A stretch of 64,000 nt of DNA from positions 377,001 through 441,000 of the forward strand of contig NZ_UWOP01000001.1 of assembly GCF_900604485.1 (NCBI RefSeq), given 5' to 3'. The notes under the pieces were generated by a model, which saw nothing but the letters and a program-made list of their open reading frames with translations, was not told the DNA's origin and ran no database searches. Within the stretch, counting starts at the first letter, position 1. Every line of letters starts with the position of its first letter. This stretch comes from Enterococcus mediterraneensis. Its GTDB lineage: Bacteria > Bacillota > Bacilli > Lactobacillales > Enterococcaceae. Shown piece after piece: positions 8,740-17,208 of the stretch. The translations under genes and the position numbers were made by a program.

Positions 8740-9877
8740 TTTCTTCCATCCAATTCATTAATTGTTTCATTGCATTCCCTTTGTTGTACTGATTCCAAGT
8801 CTGATCGAATCGATCAAGATCCACTGCTTGCATATTTGCTGCTTTTTCCAAAAGCTCATCAAGCGTCACAGCTAACGCTTCAGGCAAGGCATCAAAAAAG
8901 CCATCTTGTATCCCCACCGTCTTCTGATACTCTTCAAGATCATAACAGAAAAAGAGCAGTTTTCCTTCTTTGTTGGCTAACGTATATTCAAATGGTACTG
9001 AAGAATAATCGGTAATCAGACAATCGATCGAAGGCAGCATCTCTTGCAAAGTAAGGCCTTTAAAATCAGTGATGACTGCCGGATGCTTTTCAAATTTTTG
9101 CTGTAAAGCAGGATCATGGGGATGTGCTTTGGCAAACAGCTGCCACTCATCTCCCAGTACAGCAGCTAATCTTGAAAAATCGATAGGATTTTCATTCTCA
9201 TTCTCTCGATAAGTAGGGACATATAGGAGGCTTTTCTTATTTCCAAAACGCTCTTGGAACTTCTGTTTTGCCTGTTTCAGCCAAGCTTCATCAAAATATC
9301 GATCTGCCGGAAGATACCCAAACGGCAAAAATTCCGCATTCGTCACGTGATAACTCTTTTTGAAGATTGTCGTCATTTGATCTGACGCTACCACATAATG
9401 AGTCAATCGATCATAAACCTGCTGATAGCGATCCTGATCCTTTTTGGTACTGTTTTTCGCGTAATTGGCTTCTAAACCGAATGTTTTGACGGCTCCGCCT
9501 GCATGCCAGATCTGGATGACTTTAGTAGAAGACTCAAACATCGTCCCCCCTAAAAAGGCAAAATAATTATCACAAAGGATCGTTGAAGCGCCTTTCATCA
9601 AAGGAATGCTTGACAACAATTCACGAAACGAATCTATCCCATAAATCAAGCAGCCTTTTTTCTGATAATTTGCTGCTAATTCGCGACTGTTCTCAGTATA
9701 ACAGACCACTAAACGCGACCCGTATTTTTTATATAATTCCGACAAAACCCAGCGGCTCGTCGATGGAAAGCTAAGCAGAAAAATAATTTTATCATTTTTT
9801 TCAGCTGGGAGTTTGCTGCGTTGTTCAACTAAAAAAAGATAAAAAGATTTCATGCCAGTTAATAGGACATTTTTCAT
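8729..9877 (-). CDS. tagB: Teichoic acid primase, TagB/TarB-like glycerophosphotransferase
   Basis: This 382-residue protein has the glycerophosphotransferase core, but with IWHAGGAVKTFG (about 123-134) where the polymerases have WHGTPLK. WHA-G-A-K-FG is the form typical of TarB/TagB-type enzymes. LITDYSSVPFEY follows near the C-terminus. TagB adds the first glycerol phosphate to the ManNAc-GlcNAc lipid primer. It is the first gene of the minus-strand operon, and its ATG follows AAGGGAGG by six bases. The primase assignment rests on this motif and on the adjacent tagA. A TarF-like role is possible but less likely. Confidence 0.82.
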   Translation of the reverse strand: MKNVLLTGMKSFYLFLVEQRSKLPAEKNDKIIFLLSFPSTSRWVLSELYKKYGSRLVVCYTENSRELAANYQKKGCLIYGIDSFRELLSSIPLMKGASTILCDNYFAFLGGTMFESSTKVIQIWHAGGAVKTFGLEANYAKNSTKKDQDRYQQVYDRLTHYVVASDQMTTIFKKSYHVTNAEFLPFGYLPADRYFDEAWLKQAKQKFQERFGNKKSLLYVPTYRENENENPIDFSRLAAVLGDEWQLFAKAHPHDPALQQKFEKHPAVITDFKGLTLQEMLPSIDCLITDYSSVPFEYTLANKEGKLLFFCYDLEEYQKTVGIQDGFFDALPEALAVTLDELLEKAANMQAVDLDRFDQTWNQYNKGNAMKQLMNWMEENEA

Positions 9878-10004
9878 TGAAAACCTCCCTTGTGCTGTTT
9901 CTTATTTTACCTGAAACACCGCTAAAAGAAAACAATTGTAAAGAAACTGTCATATTTGTTTCTGGAAATAGCGGTAAGGACTGTTCACCTATTATTTTTA
10001 TTAA

Positions 10005-10049
10005 ATGGAAAAAACCTGTTCTGCAGAGAATGACCTCTGATAGAACAGG
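10005..10049 (-). terminator. Terminator of the 73-residue CxxC protein gene
   Basis: On the minus strand an inverted repeat (CCTGTTCT with AGAACAGG, extended by CAGAG with CTCTG) is followed by six T residues. Confidence 0.75.
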
Positions 10050-10080
10050 CTTTGCTTATCTATGATTTAGGTTGGCTTTT

Positions 10081-10302
10081 TTAGCTGAAAAAATACTTTT
10101 CACCGACTGATTGTTTCACATCCGTGCAATCTGCGACTACTGTGTTGTGGGCTTTGTCCCGGTCACAAATATCACAATATTCCACCTCAAAAAGGATTCC
10201 TTTATCTGTGACCTTTTTAGCAACACCGACAAATGAGCGTTGGAATTCAGATGGTTTTACTTCATACTTTTTACCGATTTCGATCTCTGTTTTTGTAATC
10301 AA
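10081..10302 (-). CDS. Small conserved-looking protein with CxxC motif
   Basis: The 73-residue soluble protein is not recognised. It contains CDICDRDK at residues 43-50 and a third Cys at 59, so metal or redox chemistry is possible, although two more ligands would be needed for a classic zinc site. The start is TTG at 10302, preceded by AAAGGGG eight bases upstream; no in-frame ATG is better placed. It has its own terminator at 10005-10049, so it is a separate transcription unit. It lies between the teichoic acid operon and asnS. No function is assigned. Confidence 0.7.
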   Translation of the reverse strand: MITKTEIEIGKKYEVKPSEFQRSFVGVAKKVTDKGILFEVEYCDICDRDKAHNTVVADCTDVKQSVGEKYFFS

Positions 10303-10489
10303 ATGAAAAACCCCTTTCCTTACTACCTAAACCAATAGTACCATACCAATTGAACTTTTAAAAACAAAAGTGCTGAATTAAACACTAAAAGAACAAAAAT
10401 ATAATGTAGACCATTTTAAGTAAAAAAAATGAAAAGAAAATCCCAAAAATCAATTGTTAGAATCGGTGTTTTTCTATCCTGGCAACGAC

Positions 10490-10578
10490 AAAAAACCGAA
10501 TGTCGGTTGATGAAGACTGTCGCCAGTTCTGACGACGACAGTCCTGCAAAACTGCAGTTTCACTTTCCAACATTCGGT
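10490..10578 (-). terminator. Branched three-way-junction terminator of the dinG-asnS operon
   Basis: An outer stem (10495-10506 with 10567-10578, one mismatch) encloses two internal hairpins (10515-10522 with 10536-10543, and 10544-10548 with 10553-10557). On the minus strand it is followed by six T residues. The rest of 10303-10601 is AT-rich and holds nothing else I can support. Confidence 0.75.
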
Positions 10579-10601
10579 TAATTATTTATTTTTAAACCTT
10601 T

Positions 10602-11900
10602 TTATGGATAAATACGGTTCAACAAACGTGGGAATGGAATAGCTTCCCGGACGTGTTCGATACCTGAAAGCCAAGTAACCGTCCGCTCTAATCCTAAGCC
10701 AAATCCAGCATGAGGTACGGAACCATATTGACGCAAATCAAGGTACCAAGAGTATTCTTTTTCATCCAATCCATGTTTGCGGATTTCTTCTAATAGATAT
10801 TCATAATCAGTTGCCCGTTCAGAACCGCCGATGATCTCACCGTAACCTTCTGGAGCGATCATATCCGCACAGATCACAAGATCTTCCCGAGTTGGGTGTG
10901 GTTTCATATAGAATGGTTTGATTGCTTTCGGATAGTTCAGAATAAAAACAGGCTGATCAAAGGAGTTAGCGATAAAGGTTTCATGTGGTGAACCGAAATC
11001 GTCTCCCCACTCGATGTCGTCAAAACCGTTTTTCTTCAATAATTCTACTGCGTCATCATAAGAGATTCTTGGATAAGGCAGTTTCGTATATTTTTCAAGG
11101 ACTTCACGATCACGACCTAAAACGTGCAATGCATAATCACAATGATCCAATACATTTTGTACAAGATATGCTACGTAACGTTCTTGGATTTCCAAGCTTT
11201 CTTCTTGGTGCATGAACGCCATTTCCGGTTCGATCATCCAAAATTCGATCAAATGACGGCGAGTTTTAGATTTTTCAGCACGGAAAGTTGGACCAAAAGA
11301 AAATACTTTGCCAAAAGCCATCGCTGATGCTTCCATATATAGCTGACCTGATTGAGATAAATATGCTTTTTGATCAAAATAATTTGTTTCAAAAAGATCG
11401 GTTGTACCTTCAGGAGCTGAACCTGTTAAAATCGGCGGATCGATTTTGATGAATCCTTCGTTGTTGAAGAATTCATAGCTGGCACGGATGATCTCATTAC
11501 GGATCTGCATAATCGCGTGTTGACGAGAAGAACGCAACCATAAATGACGATGGTCCATCAAAAAGTCTGTTCCGTGTTCTTTTGGTGTAATAGGATACTC
11601 GTGACTTTCTCCCACAACTTCAATGTCAGTCACACCGATCTCGTAACCGAATTTAGAACGACTGTCTTCACGAATCTCACCAGTAATCCAAACGGCAGTT
11701 TCTTGATTAAGATTTTTGGCAGCTTGAAAAATTTCTTCAGCTACTTCGCTTTTTACGACAACACCTTGGAAATAAGCAGTACCGTCACGAAGTTGTAAAA
11801 AAGCGATCTTCCCGCTAGAGCGTTTGTTCGCTACCCATGCGCCGATCTTGACTGTTTCGCCCACATGGTTTTTTGCATCGATAATTTGAATTTGTTCCAC
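10602..11900 (-). CDS. asnS: Asparaginyl-tRNA synthetase
   Basis: The 432-residue class IIb synthetase charges tRNA-Asn with asparagine using ATP. An N-terminal OB-fold anticodon-binding domain (about 15-100) precedes the catalytic domain. Class II motif 2 appears as [28 protein letters not shown], and motif 3 as [13 protein letters not shown] near the C-terminus. The start is GTG at 11900, with GGAGAG upstream. It is the last gene of a dinG-ypmB-aspB-asnS operon and ends at the branched terminator. The same gene order is known in Bacillus subtilis. Confidence 0.97.
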   Translation of the reverse strand: MEQIQIIDAKNHVGETVKIGAWVANKRSSGKIAFLQLRDGTAYFQGVVVKSEVAEEIFQAAKNLNQETAVWITGEIREDSRSKFGYEIGVTDIEVVGESHEYPITPKEHGTDFLMDHRHLWLRSSRQHAIMQIRNEIIRASYEFFNNEGFIKIDPPILTGSAPEGTTDLFETNYFDQKAYLSQSGQLYMEASAMAFGKVFSFGPTFRAEKSKTRRHLIEFWMIEPEMAFMHQEESLEIQERYVAYLVQNVLDHCDYALHVLGRDREVLEKYTKLPYPRISYDDAVELLKKNGFDDIEWGDDFGSPHETFIANSFDQPVFILNYPKAIKPFYMKPHPTREDLVICADMIAPEGYGEIIGGSERATDYEYLLEEIRKHGLDEKEYSWYLDLRQYGSVPHAGFGLGLERTVTWLSGIEHVREAIPFPRLLNRIYP

Positions 11901-11943
11901 TAATGTCTCTCCATTCTAATTTTATAGACTCACAAAAATTCTA

Positions 11944-13134
11944 TTACTTTCTTTGTTTATTTTCAACAAAAGAATGAATTCTTGCTACAGCTTTTTCTAA
12001 CGTTTCCCAATCCGCTGCATAACTGATCCGCAAATGTTCCGGTGCGCCAAATCCGGCACCAGTGACCAATGCCACACCGGCTTCTTCCAAAAGCGCTTCT
12101 ACGAAATCATTGATATCAGAATAACCGCATAGATCCATCGTTCCTTTTACATTCGGAAATAGATAAAAAGCTCCTTGCGGTTTGCTCAATTCTACTCCTG
12201 GGATAGCGGCTACCAATGGATACAATTTATTCAAGCGTTCTTCAAATGCTTGACGCATTTTCTCAGCAGAATCTTGCGGCCCTACCAAAGCTTCTACAGC
12301 TGCATATTGGCTGGCGGCAGTCGGATTGCTGGTAGATTGTGAAGCGATGTCGATCATGGCTTGAATGATTTCTTCATCTCCTACTGCAAAACCGATCCGC
12401 CAACCGGTCATTGAATAAGTTTTTGACACACCGTTTACGATGATCGTTTGTTTACGAATCGCTTCTGAGATCGTTGTGATGGGAGTGAAGTGATTGCCGT
12501 TATAGACAAGGTTTCCATAAATATCATCGGCTACGATCAGAATATCTTTAGCTACCGCCCATTCGCCGATCGCCTGCAATTCCTCTTTGGTATAGATCAT
12601 CCCTGTCGGATTAGAAGGTGAATTGATAATGATCGCTTTTGTTTTTGGAGAATACACAGCTTCTAACTGCTCAACTGTCACTTTAAGATGATTTTCAGGT
12701 TTGCCTTCTACAAAAACTGGTTTACCTTGTGCTAATTTGACTTGTTCTCCATAACTCACCCAATACGGAAGCGGAATGATCACTTCATCATCAGCATCTA
12801 AAATCGCTTGAAATAACGCATAAAGAGCAAACTTAGCACCATCAGTCACGATCACCTGTTTCGTATCATACGTTAATCCATAGTTTCTTTTTAAATAATC
12901 TGTGACCGCTTGGCACAATTCCGGGATACCGGCAGAAGGCGTATAAAAACTTGCCTTTCCGCTTTTGATAGCTGCAATCGCTGCTTGTTGGATATTTTCC
13001 GGAGTATCGAAGTCTGGCTCACCGACTGTCAAACTCAAAATATCCCGTCCTTGTGCTTTCAGCGCTTTGGCTTTGGCAGCGGCAGCCAGGGTTACAGAAG
13101 GCTCTAAATTTTTTGCTCTTTGCGATAATTTCAT
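11944..13134 (-). CDS. aspB: Aspartate aminotransferase, class I PLP-dependent
   Basis: It transfers the amino group between aspartate/2-oxoglutarate and oxaloacetate/glutamate. Class I fold landmarks are NSPSNPTG (substrate and PLP contact), VADDIYGNLVY, and SKTYSMTGWRIG, whose Lys (238) forms the Schiff base with PLP. The ATG at 13134 (MKLSQRAKNLEPS) is chosen because GGAAAGG sits nine bases upstream. The in-frame ATG at 13143 abuts that site directly and would leave no spacing. Aspartate from this enzyme is also the precursor of asparagine, which suits its place before asnS. Confidence 0.94.
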   Translation of the reverse strand: MKLSQRAKNLEPSVTLAAAAKAKALKAQGRDILSLTVGEPDFDTPENIQQAAIAAIKSGKASFYTPSAGIPELCQAVTDYLKRNYGLTYDTKQVIVTDGAKFALYALFQAILDADDEVIIPLPYWVSYGEQVKLAQGKPVFVEGKPENHLKVTVEQLEAVYSPKTKAIIINSPSNPTGMIYTKEELQAIGEWAVAKDILIVADDIYGNLVYNGNHFTPITTISEAIRKQTIIVNGVSKTYSMTGWRIGFAVGDEEIIQAMIDIASQSTSNPTAASQYAAVEALVGPQDSAEKMRQAFEERLNKLYPLVAAIPGVELSKPQGAFYLFPNVKGTMDLCGYSDINDFVEALLEEAGVALVTGAGFGAPEHLRISYAADWETLEKAVARIHSFVENKQRK

Positions 13135-13159
13135 GGAATTCATCCTTTCCGACTATATA

Positions 13160-13651
13160 TTAGATATTCGCGATTTTGTTGACTTCTTCGCCATCTTTGA
13201 ACGATACCAAATAATAATTCATTCCTTTAGAGGATTGTGTCACAACTTCCCACACCGGTTCGTTTTTAAACAGACCCAGACTCGTTTTTTTAACAGATTC
13301 TTGCGGATAAGCTTTATTTATTATTGCCCGCGCTTCCGCTTCAGTGATCCCTTCGTCTTGAGAAAGCAAAGTGATTTTTCCGCCTGATTGAGGGATGATC
13401 ACTGCGATATCTTGTCCTTTTTTATTTTTTCCAGTCAAACTGAAATAAGTTTTTTCCCGTGTAAACCAATAAAATTGGTCGGTCTCTTCTAAATCAGCAT
13501 GCTTTTCCGCCAATGCCACAGCTTCGCTTCTTGCTTGCCGATAAGGACGGCTGGCCCGTACATAAAAAATGACGCTGAATAAAATGATCGCTGCTAAGAT
13601 CGCCGCGACAATCATTAAAATGATCTCTTTTTTGTTTCTTTCTTTGATCAC
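13160..13651 (-). CDS. ypmB: YpmB-like membrane-anchored protein
   Basis: The 163-residue protein has a single N-terminal transmembrane helix (about 10-31) followed by an extracytoplasmic domain of the YpmB/PepSY-like type (DUF5590 region). The helix is preceded by basic residues, giving an N-in topology. It starts with GTG at 13651 behind GGAGGAG. Position between dinG and aspB matches the B. subtilis dinG-ypmA-ypmB-aspB-asnS order; ypmA is absent here. Function is unknown. PepSY-like domains are often thought to inhibit or regulate enzymes outside the cell. Confidence 0.85.
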   Translation of the reverse strand: MIKERNKKEIILMIVAAILAAIILFSVIFYVRASRPYRQARSEAVALAEKHADLEETDQFYWFTREKTYFSLTGKNKKGQDIAVIIPQSGGKITLLSQDEGITEAEARAIINKAYPQESVKKTSLGLFKNEPVWEVVTQSSKGMNYYLVSFKDGEEVNKIANI

Positions 13652-13714
13652 TCGCGTAGCTCCTCCAATAAATTATTGATACCCATTATAGCAGATTTTT
13701 ACATCTGAATGAGG

Positions 13715-16480
13715 TTATTTTTCCTCTGGTTCTTGAAAATTATTCAAAAACTTAGACATTTCCCCACCGATTTCATCGATCGGTAGTTCTATAATTGGCA
13801 GCTCTTTAGGCAGTCCTTGACGAATCCGCTGACCGTATTTTGTTGTAATGATCCGCCGATCTAGTAAAATCATCACACCACGATCGTCTTCTGAACGAAT
13901 CAGTCTGCCTAATCCTTGACGTAATTTCATCGCTGCTTTAGGAACAGCCTCCTGAAGAAATGGATTGAGGCCTTTATTTTGCAGAAAATTGTTTTTTGCC
14001 TGAACTTCCGGTCGTTGAGGATTTTCAAAAGGCAATCGGGTCACGATAACGATACGCAATGTATCCCCCGGCAGATCGATCCCTTCCCAGAAACTGTCAG
14101 CGCCGAACAATATCGCTGACTTGGATTGACTGAAGCGTTTCAGGATCTTTTCCCGGCTTCCCCCCACACCTTGCGCCAATATCTCACGGCCATTTTGCAA
14201 AAAGCGCAGATGCATCTTGCCATAAACGCTTTGCAAGATTTCATGAGAAGTAAACAAAACCATTGCCGCTTGATCTGGATCTTTCAAAAGACTTTCCAAA
14301 GTTTCTACTAAATACTGAACATACTCTTGAGTTGAAAGTTCTGGAATCGAAATCCCTTTATCCGGAATAAAGATCCGAGCCTGTTTTTTATAGTCAAATG
14401 GCGATGGCAGAATCTTCACGGTTGCCTCTGGAATTCCCAATTTCTTAGGAAAATAATTGCGGTCGCTTCCGATCTTCAATGTACCGCCTACATAAATGAT
14501 CCGTTCATACCGCTCATACCAAACCGTCTGAGGGATCAGCGCCGCTTCGAAATCAGCAATTTTGATTATTCCGCTAGAATTTTTAACACCCGGTACAAAC
14601 CAGTGAACATAGCGTTCCAGCCAATTTTCCAACCAGAGTGTCACGATATCGGCTTGCCGCCGCAGTTCTTCAAATAGGTCTAACAATTCTGTATAAACAA
14701 ACTGCTCGCGTTTCAGCCAATTGCTTTCTTCAGGGAGCAGCAATGCCGACATCTGTGTCTGAAGTTCATTGATTTCTTCATAATACAGTTGGATTTTTTG
14801 AATATTTTTAGCATCCGGCAGTGAAAAAGATTCTATGTCTTCTCTGGTGATCACCGATTCTTCACTGGGAAAAGTTTCGTGCAATACTTCCAGAAGGCTT
14901 AACTGAGCTTCTGTCAGATACCGCAGTTCTTCCTGATAAATAGCTAGCAGTCTCATGATTTCATCGTAACCTAGCAACAATTCTTCAAGTTTGACGAATA
15001 ATCCGGTCGGTTCCAACATTTGTTGTACTTTACGATGGAACAATGAAAAATTCACACTTTTCATGGATGACCGTTCACAGATATCTGCTAAATGGTGTGC
15101 TTCATCAATAATCAGATAAGGACTTTTTGGTAAAGCAGGAATTTCTCTGACATTTTCCTGAGCTAAAAATGCATGGTTAACGATCAAAAAATTACTTTGT
15201 TTGATTCTTTGATGAAGGAACCTCAAAAAATCGACTTCAAAAAACACATCATCTGAAGTAAGATGGGCGATTCCTCGATGATGGACTTCTTTAAAAAACA
15301 AATGATTCAGATGAATCAAATTCAACTCATCAAGATCCCCTGTCGTGGTTTGTGTCAGCCACACAAGCACAGCCGATTGGTACAACACATATTGTTTTTG
15401 CGAAACTGGTCGCAATAATGTCGCTTTGAAACGTTGGAGATCAAGATAGTGACTGTTACCTTTAATGACTGTTGCTTGAATGGGCTGGTCAAAAAGTTGA
15501 TTCAGCAACGGAATATCTTTTTTCAACAACTGATCTTGCAGCACCAATGAAACTGTGCTGATAACCACTGGTTGCTCAGGAGTAGCCAAATAATTCGCCG
15601 GCAGCAAATAACCGATCGTCTTGCCCATCCCAGTCGCCGCTTCGACAAATAGATTTTTATTTTCAACTTCTTCCGTAAAATGTTTATAAACCAGATTCAT
15701 CAGCCGTGCCTGATCTTTACGAAACGTCAGCTTGTCAGCAAAAAGCTGTTCTTTGCCTTTTTTCTTTTTGGGAAATTCGTGCGTAAAGTGGTTGTGTTGA
15801 AAAGGTGCCACTTTCTTTTTCCGCAAAGCGATCCCTGATACGATTTCTAATTCACTGGATAATGGGTGCGGCTTTTGTTTCAGTTCATCCACTAATGAAC
15901 GGATATAAGCGCCTGTCTGCATTCCTAATGGCTCGCTTAGATTCGCGATTGTTTCTACTGTGATCAGCGGAAGCTGCTTGATGATTGCTTCCATATATAA
16001 AAATAAAGCGCCTGTCACTTCGGCATCGCTGTCTGCTTGATGAGGATTCTCATGACTCAAGCCTAAACTTTCTGCCAAGTCATTCAAGCGAAAACTAGGT
16101 TCAGTCGGCAAAAAAATATGCGCTAATTCTACGGTATCGATCCCCGGTATCGTCAATTCCGGCGCTCCGCATCGCAATAGTTCTTGATTTAAAAAATTAT
16201 AGTCAAAATATATATTATGAGCGACAAAAATCGTGTCCGCCAATAGATTATAAATCGTCAATGCGATATCTTCGAAGTAAGGGGCTTTTTTTATACGCTG
16301 ATTGCTGATATGAGTCAAATTCACGATTTGTTTCGAAATTGGTTTGTCTGGATTGACATCTGTCGCAAATCTCTGGATGACTTGACCGTTTCGAATCAAA
16401 ACACAACCGAATTGAATGATCCGATCGACTTTAGGGTCGGTTCCGGTCGTCTCGATATCTACAACTGCATAGGTCTTCAT
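13715..16480 (-). CDS. dinG: DinG-type 3'-5' exonuclease fused to XPD-like helicase
   Basis: The 921-residue protein has an N-terminal DnaQ-like exonuclease domain (1-165), with the acidic site in DIETTGTD (8-15), D93 and HQADSD (147-152). An SF2 helicase follows, with Walker A ATGMGKT (282-288), DEAH (459-462) and a C-terminal GLGRLIRSEDDRG motif. The four Fe-S cysteines of E. coli DinG and XPD are missing: no Cys lies between Walker A and DEAH, and GNSHYLDLQRF stands where a Cys motif normally begins. This fits the Firmicute DinG type, where the exonuclease is active and helicase activity is reduced or absent. It is the first gene of the operon, and its ATG follows AAGGAGG. Confidence 0.94.
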   Translation of the reverse strand: MKTYAVVDIETTGTDPKVDRIIQFGCVLIRNGQVIQRFATDVNPDKPISKQIVNLTHISNQRIKKAPYFEDIALTIYNLLADTIFVAHNIYFDYNFLNQELLRCGAPELTIPGIDTVELAHIFLPTEPSFRLNDLAESLGLSHENPHQADSDAEVTGALFLYMEAIIKQLPLITVETIANLSEPLGMQTGAYIRSLVDELKQKPHPLSSELEIVSGIALRKKKVAPFQHNHFTHEFPKKKKGKEQLFADKLTFRKDQARLMNLVYKHFTEEVENKNLFVEAATGMGKTIGYLLPANYLATPEQPVVISTVSLVLQDQLLKKDIPLLNQLFDQPIQATVIKGNSHYLDLQRFKATLLRPVSQKQYVLYQSAVLVWLTQTTTGDLDELNLIHLNHLFFKEVHHRGIAHLTSDDVFFEVDFLRFLHQRIKQSNFLIVNHAFLAQENVREIPALPKSPYLIIDEAHHLADICERSSMKSVNFSLFHRKVQQMLEPTGLFVKLEELLLGYDEIMRLLAIYQEELRYLTEAQLSLLEVLHETFPSEESVITREDIESFSLPDAKNIQKIQLYYEEINELQTQMSALLLPEESNWLKREQFVYTELLDLFEELRRQADIVTLWLENWLERYVHWFVPGVKNSSGIIKIADFEAALIPQTVWYERYERIIYVGGTLKIGSDRNYFPKKLGIPEATVKILPSPFDYKKQARIFIPDKGISIPELSTQEYVQYLVETLESLLKDPDQAAMVLFTSHEILQSVYGKMHLRFLQNGREILAQGVGGSREKILKRFSQSKSAILFGADSFWEGIDLPGDTLRIVIVTRLPFENPQRPEVQAKNNFLQNKGLNPFLQEAVPKAAMKLRQGLGRLIRSEDDRGVMILLDRRIITTKYGQRIRQGLPKELPIIELPIDEIGGEMSKFLNNFQEPEEK

Positions 16481-16512
16481 TTTAACAGTTTCCTCCTTGC
16501 ATGTACTTTAGC

Positions 16513-16541
16513 ATTATACTACAAATCAGCAGGAGATTTAA
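16513..16541 (-). promoter_or_regulatory. Candidate sigma-A promoter of the dinG operon
   Basis: On the minus strand a consensus -10 TATAAT (16513-16518) lies 17 bases from a weak -35 TTAAAT (16536-16541), about 33 bases before the dinG start. Confidence 0.5.
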
Positions 16542-16636
16542 TCACTTTCCATTGCTGTTCTCTGACAGATATCGTTTTCAAGGGGTTTAAAGGTGCTCTG
16601 ATCTGTCTTTTATAAGATGATTATCTTATGGAAAAA

Positions 16637-16667
16637 CAAAAAAAGCCTGACGCAAATGCGCCAGGCT
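16637..16667 (-). terminator. Terminator of cspA
   Basis: The stem AGCCTGgCGCA / TGCGtCAGGCT (minus strand, one mismatch) with a two-base loop is followed by seven T residues. Confidence 0.9.
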
Positions 16668-16681
16668 TTACAAGTCAATAA

Positions 16682-16882
16682 TTAAGCTTTATTAACGTTT
16701 GTTGCTTGAGGGCCACGTTGACCTTCTTCAACATCGAAAGTCACTGCTTGACCTTCTTCTAAAGTTTTGAAACCTTCACCTTGGATAGCTGAAAAGTGAA
16801 CGAATACGTCGTTTCCGTCTTCTGCAGTGATGAAGCCAAAACCTTTGTCTGAGTTAAACCATTTTACTGTACCTGTTTGCAT
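16682..16882 (-). CDS. cspA: Cold-shock protein, CspA family
   Basis: The 66-residue single OB-fold RNA chaperone has both nucleic-acid-binding motifs: [12 protein letters not shown] (RNP1) and DVFVHFSAI (RNP2). It melts RNA secondary structure and is usually abundant or cold-inducible. The ATG at 16882 is preceded by AAGGAGG. An upstream in-frame extension to 16912 is rejected because the ribosome site would be inside it. It is monocistronic, with a long leader and its own terminator. Confidence 0.96.
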   Translation of the reverse strand: MQTGTVKWFNSDKGFGFITAEDGNDVFVHFSAIQGEGFKTLEEGQAVTFDVEEGQRGPQATNVNKA

Positions 16883-17035
16883 AATAAAAATCCTCCTTGT
16901 GTTGATACACATATTTGCAATTACTTGTATCGGGTGAAAATGTGGAAGATGTTTTAAAATGAAACAAGCTTGCCATAAATTACCTTAACAAATACTACAC
17001 TTTGTATTGTATCACACTAATTCTCTTCTGGCTAA
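16883..17035 (-). promoter_or_regulatory. cspA promoter and long 5' leader
   Basis: A candidate promoter on the minus strand has -10 TACAAT (17006-17011) and weak -35 TTAGCC (17030-17035), 18 bases apart. The implied leader is about 115 bases. Long leaders that control translation at low temperature are usual for csp genes. The remaining stretch up to 17122 shows nothing else. Confidence 0.45.
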
Positions 17036-17122
17036 TCTTTTTGCGAAATAATGCTTTATTTAATAACTTTTCTTAACATTTATGATTCAACAGCATTTTA
17101 ATATTACTAACAAATGCGGATT

Positions 17123-17176
17123 AAAAAAAATAACTAACCACAGGAAGCCTTATAGGGCAAGCCTGCGGTCAGTTTA
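17123..17176 (-). terminator. Terminator of the baeRF-like gene
   Basis: On the minus strand an interrupted stem pairs AACTgACCgCAGG with CCTGtGGTtAGTT, followed by eight T residues (17123-17130). Confidence 0.85.
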
Positions 17177-17208
17177 TTTAAAAGCAGAACTTAAAAACTC
17201 GTTTTAAA

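Noticed and set aside
9877-10065. Plus-strand open frame of 62 codons upstream of tagB
   Set aside because: No ribosome site, and it runs through a minus-strand terminator. Composition is non-coding.
13135-13143. ATG at 13143 as aspB start
   Set aside because: It directly abuts the GGAAAGG ribosome site, while ATG 13134 has normal spacing and gives the family-like N-terminus.
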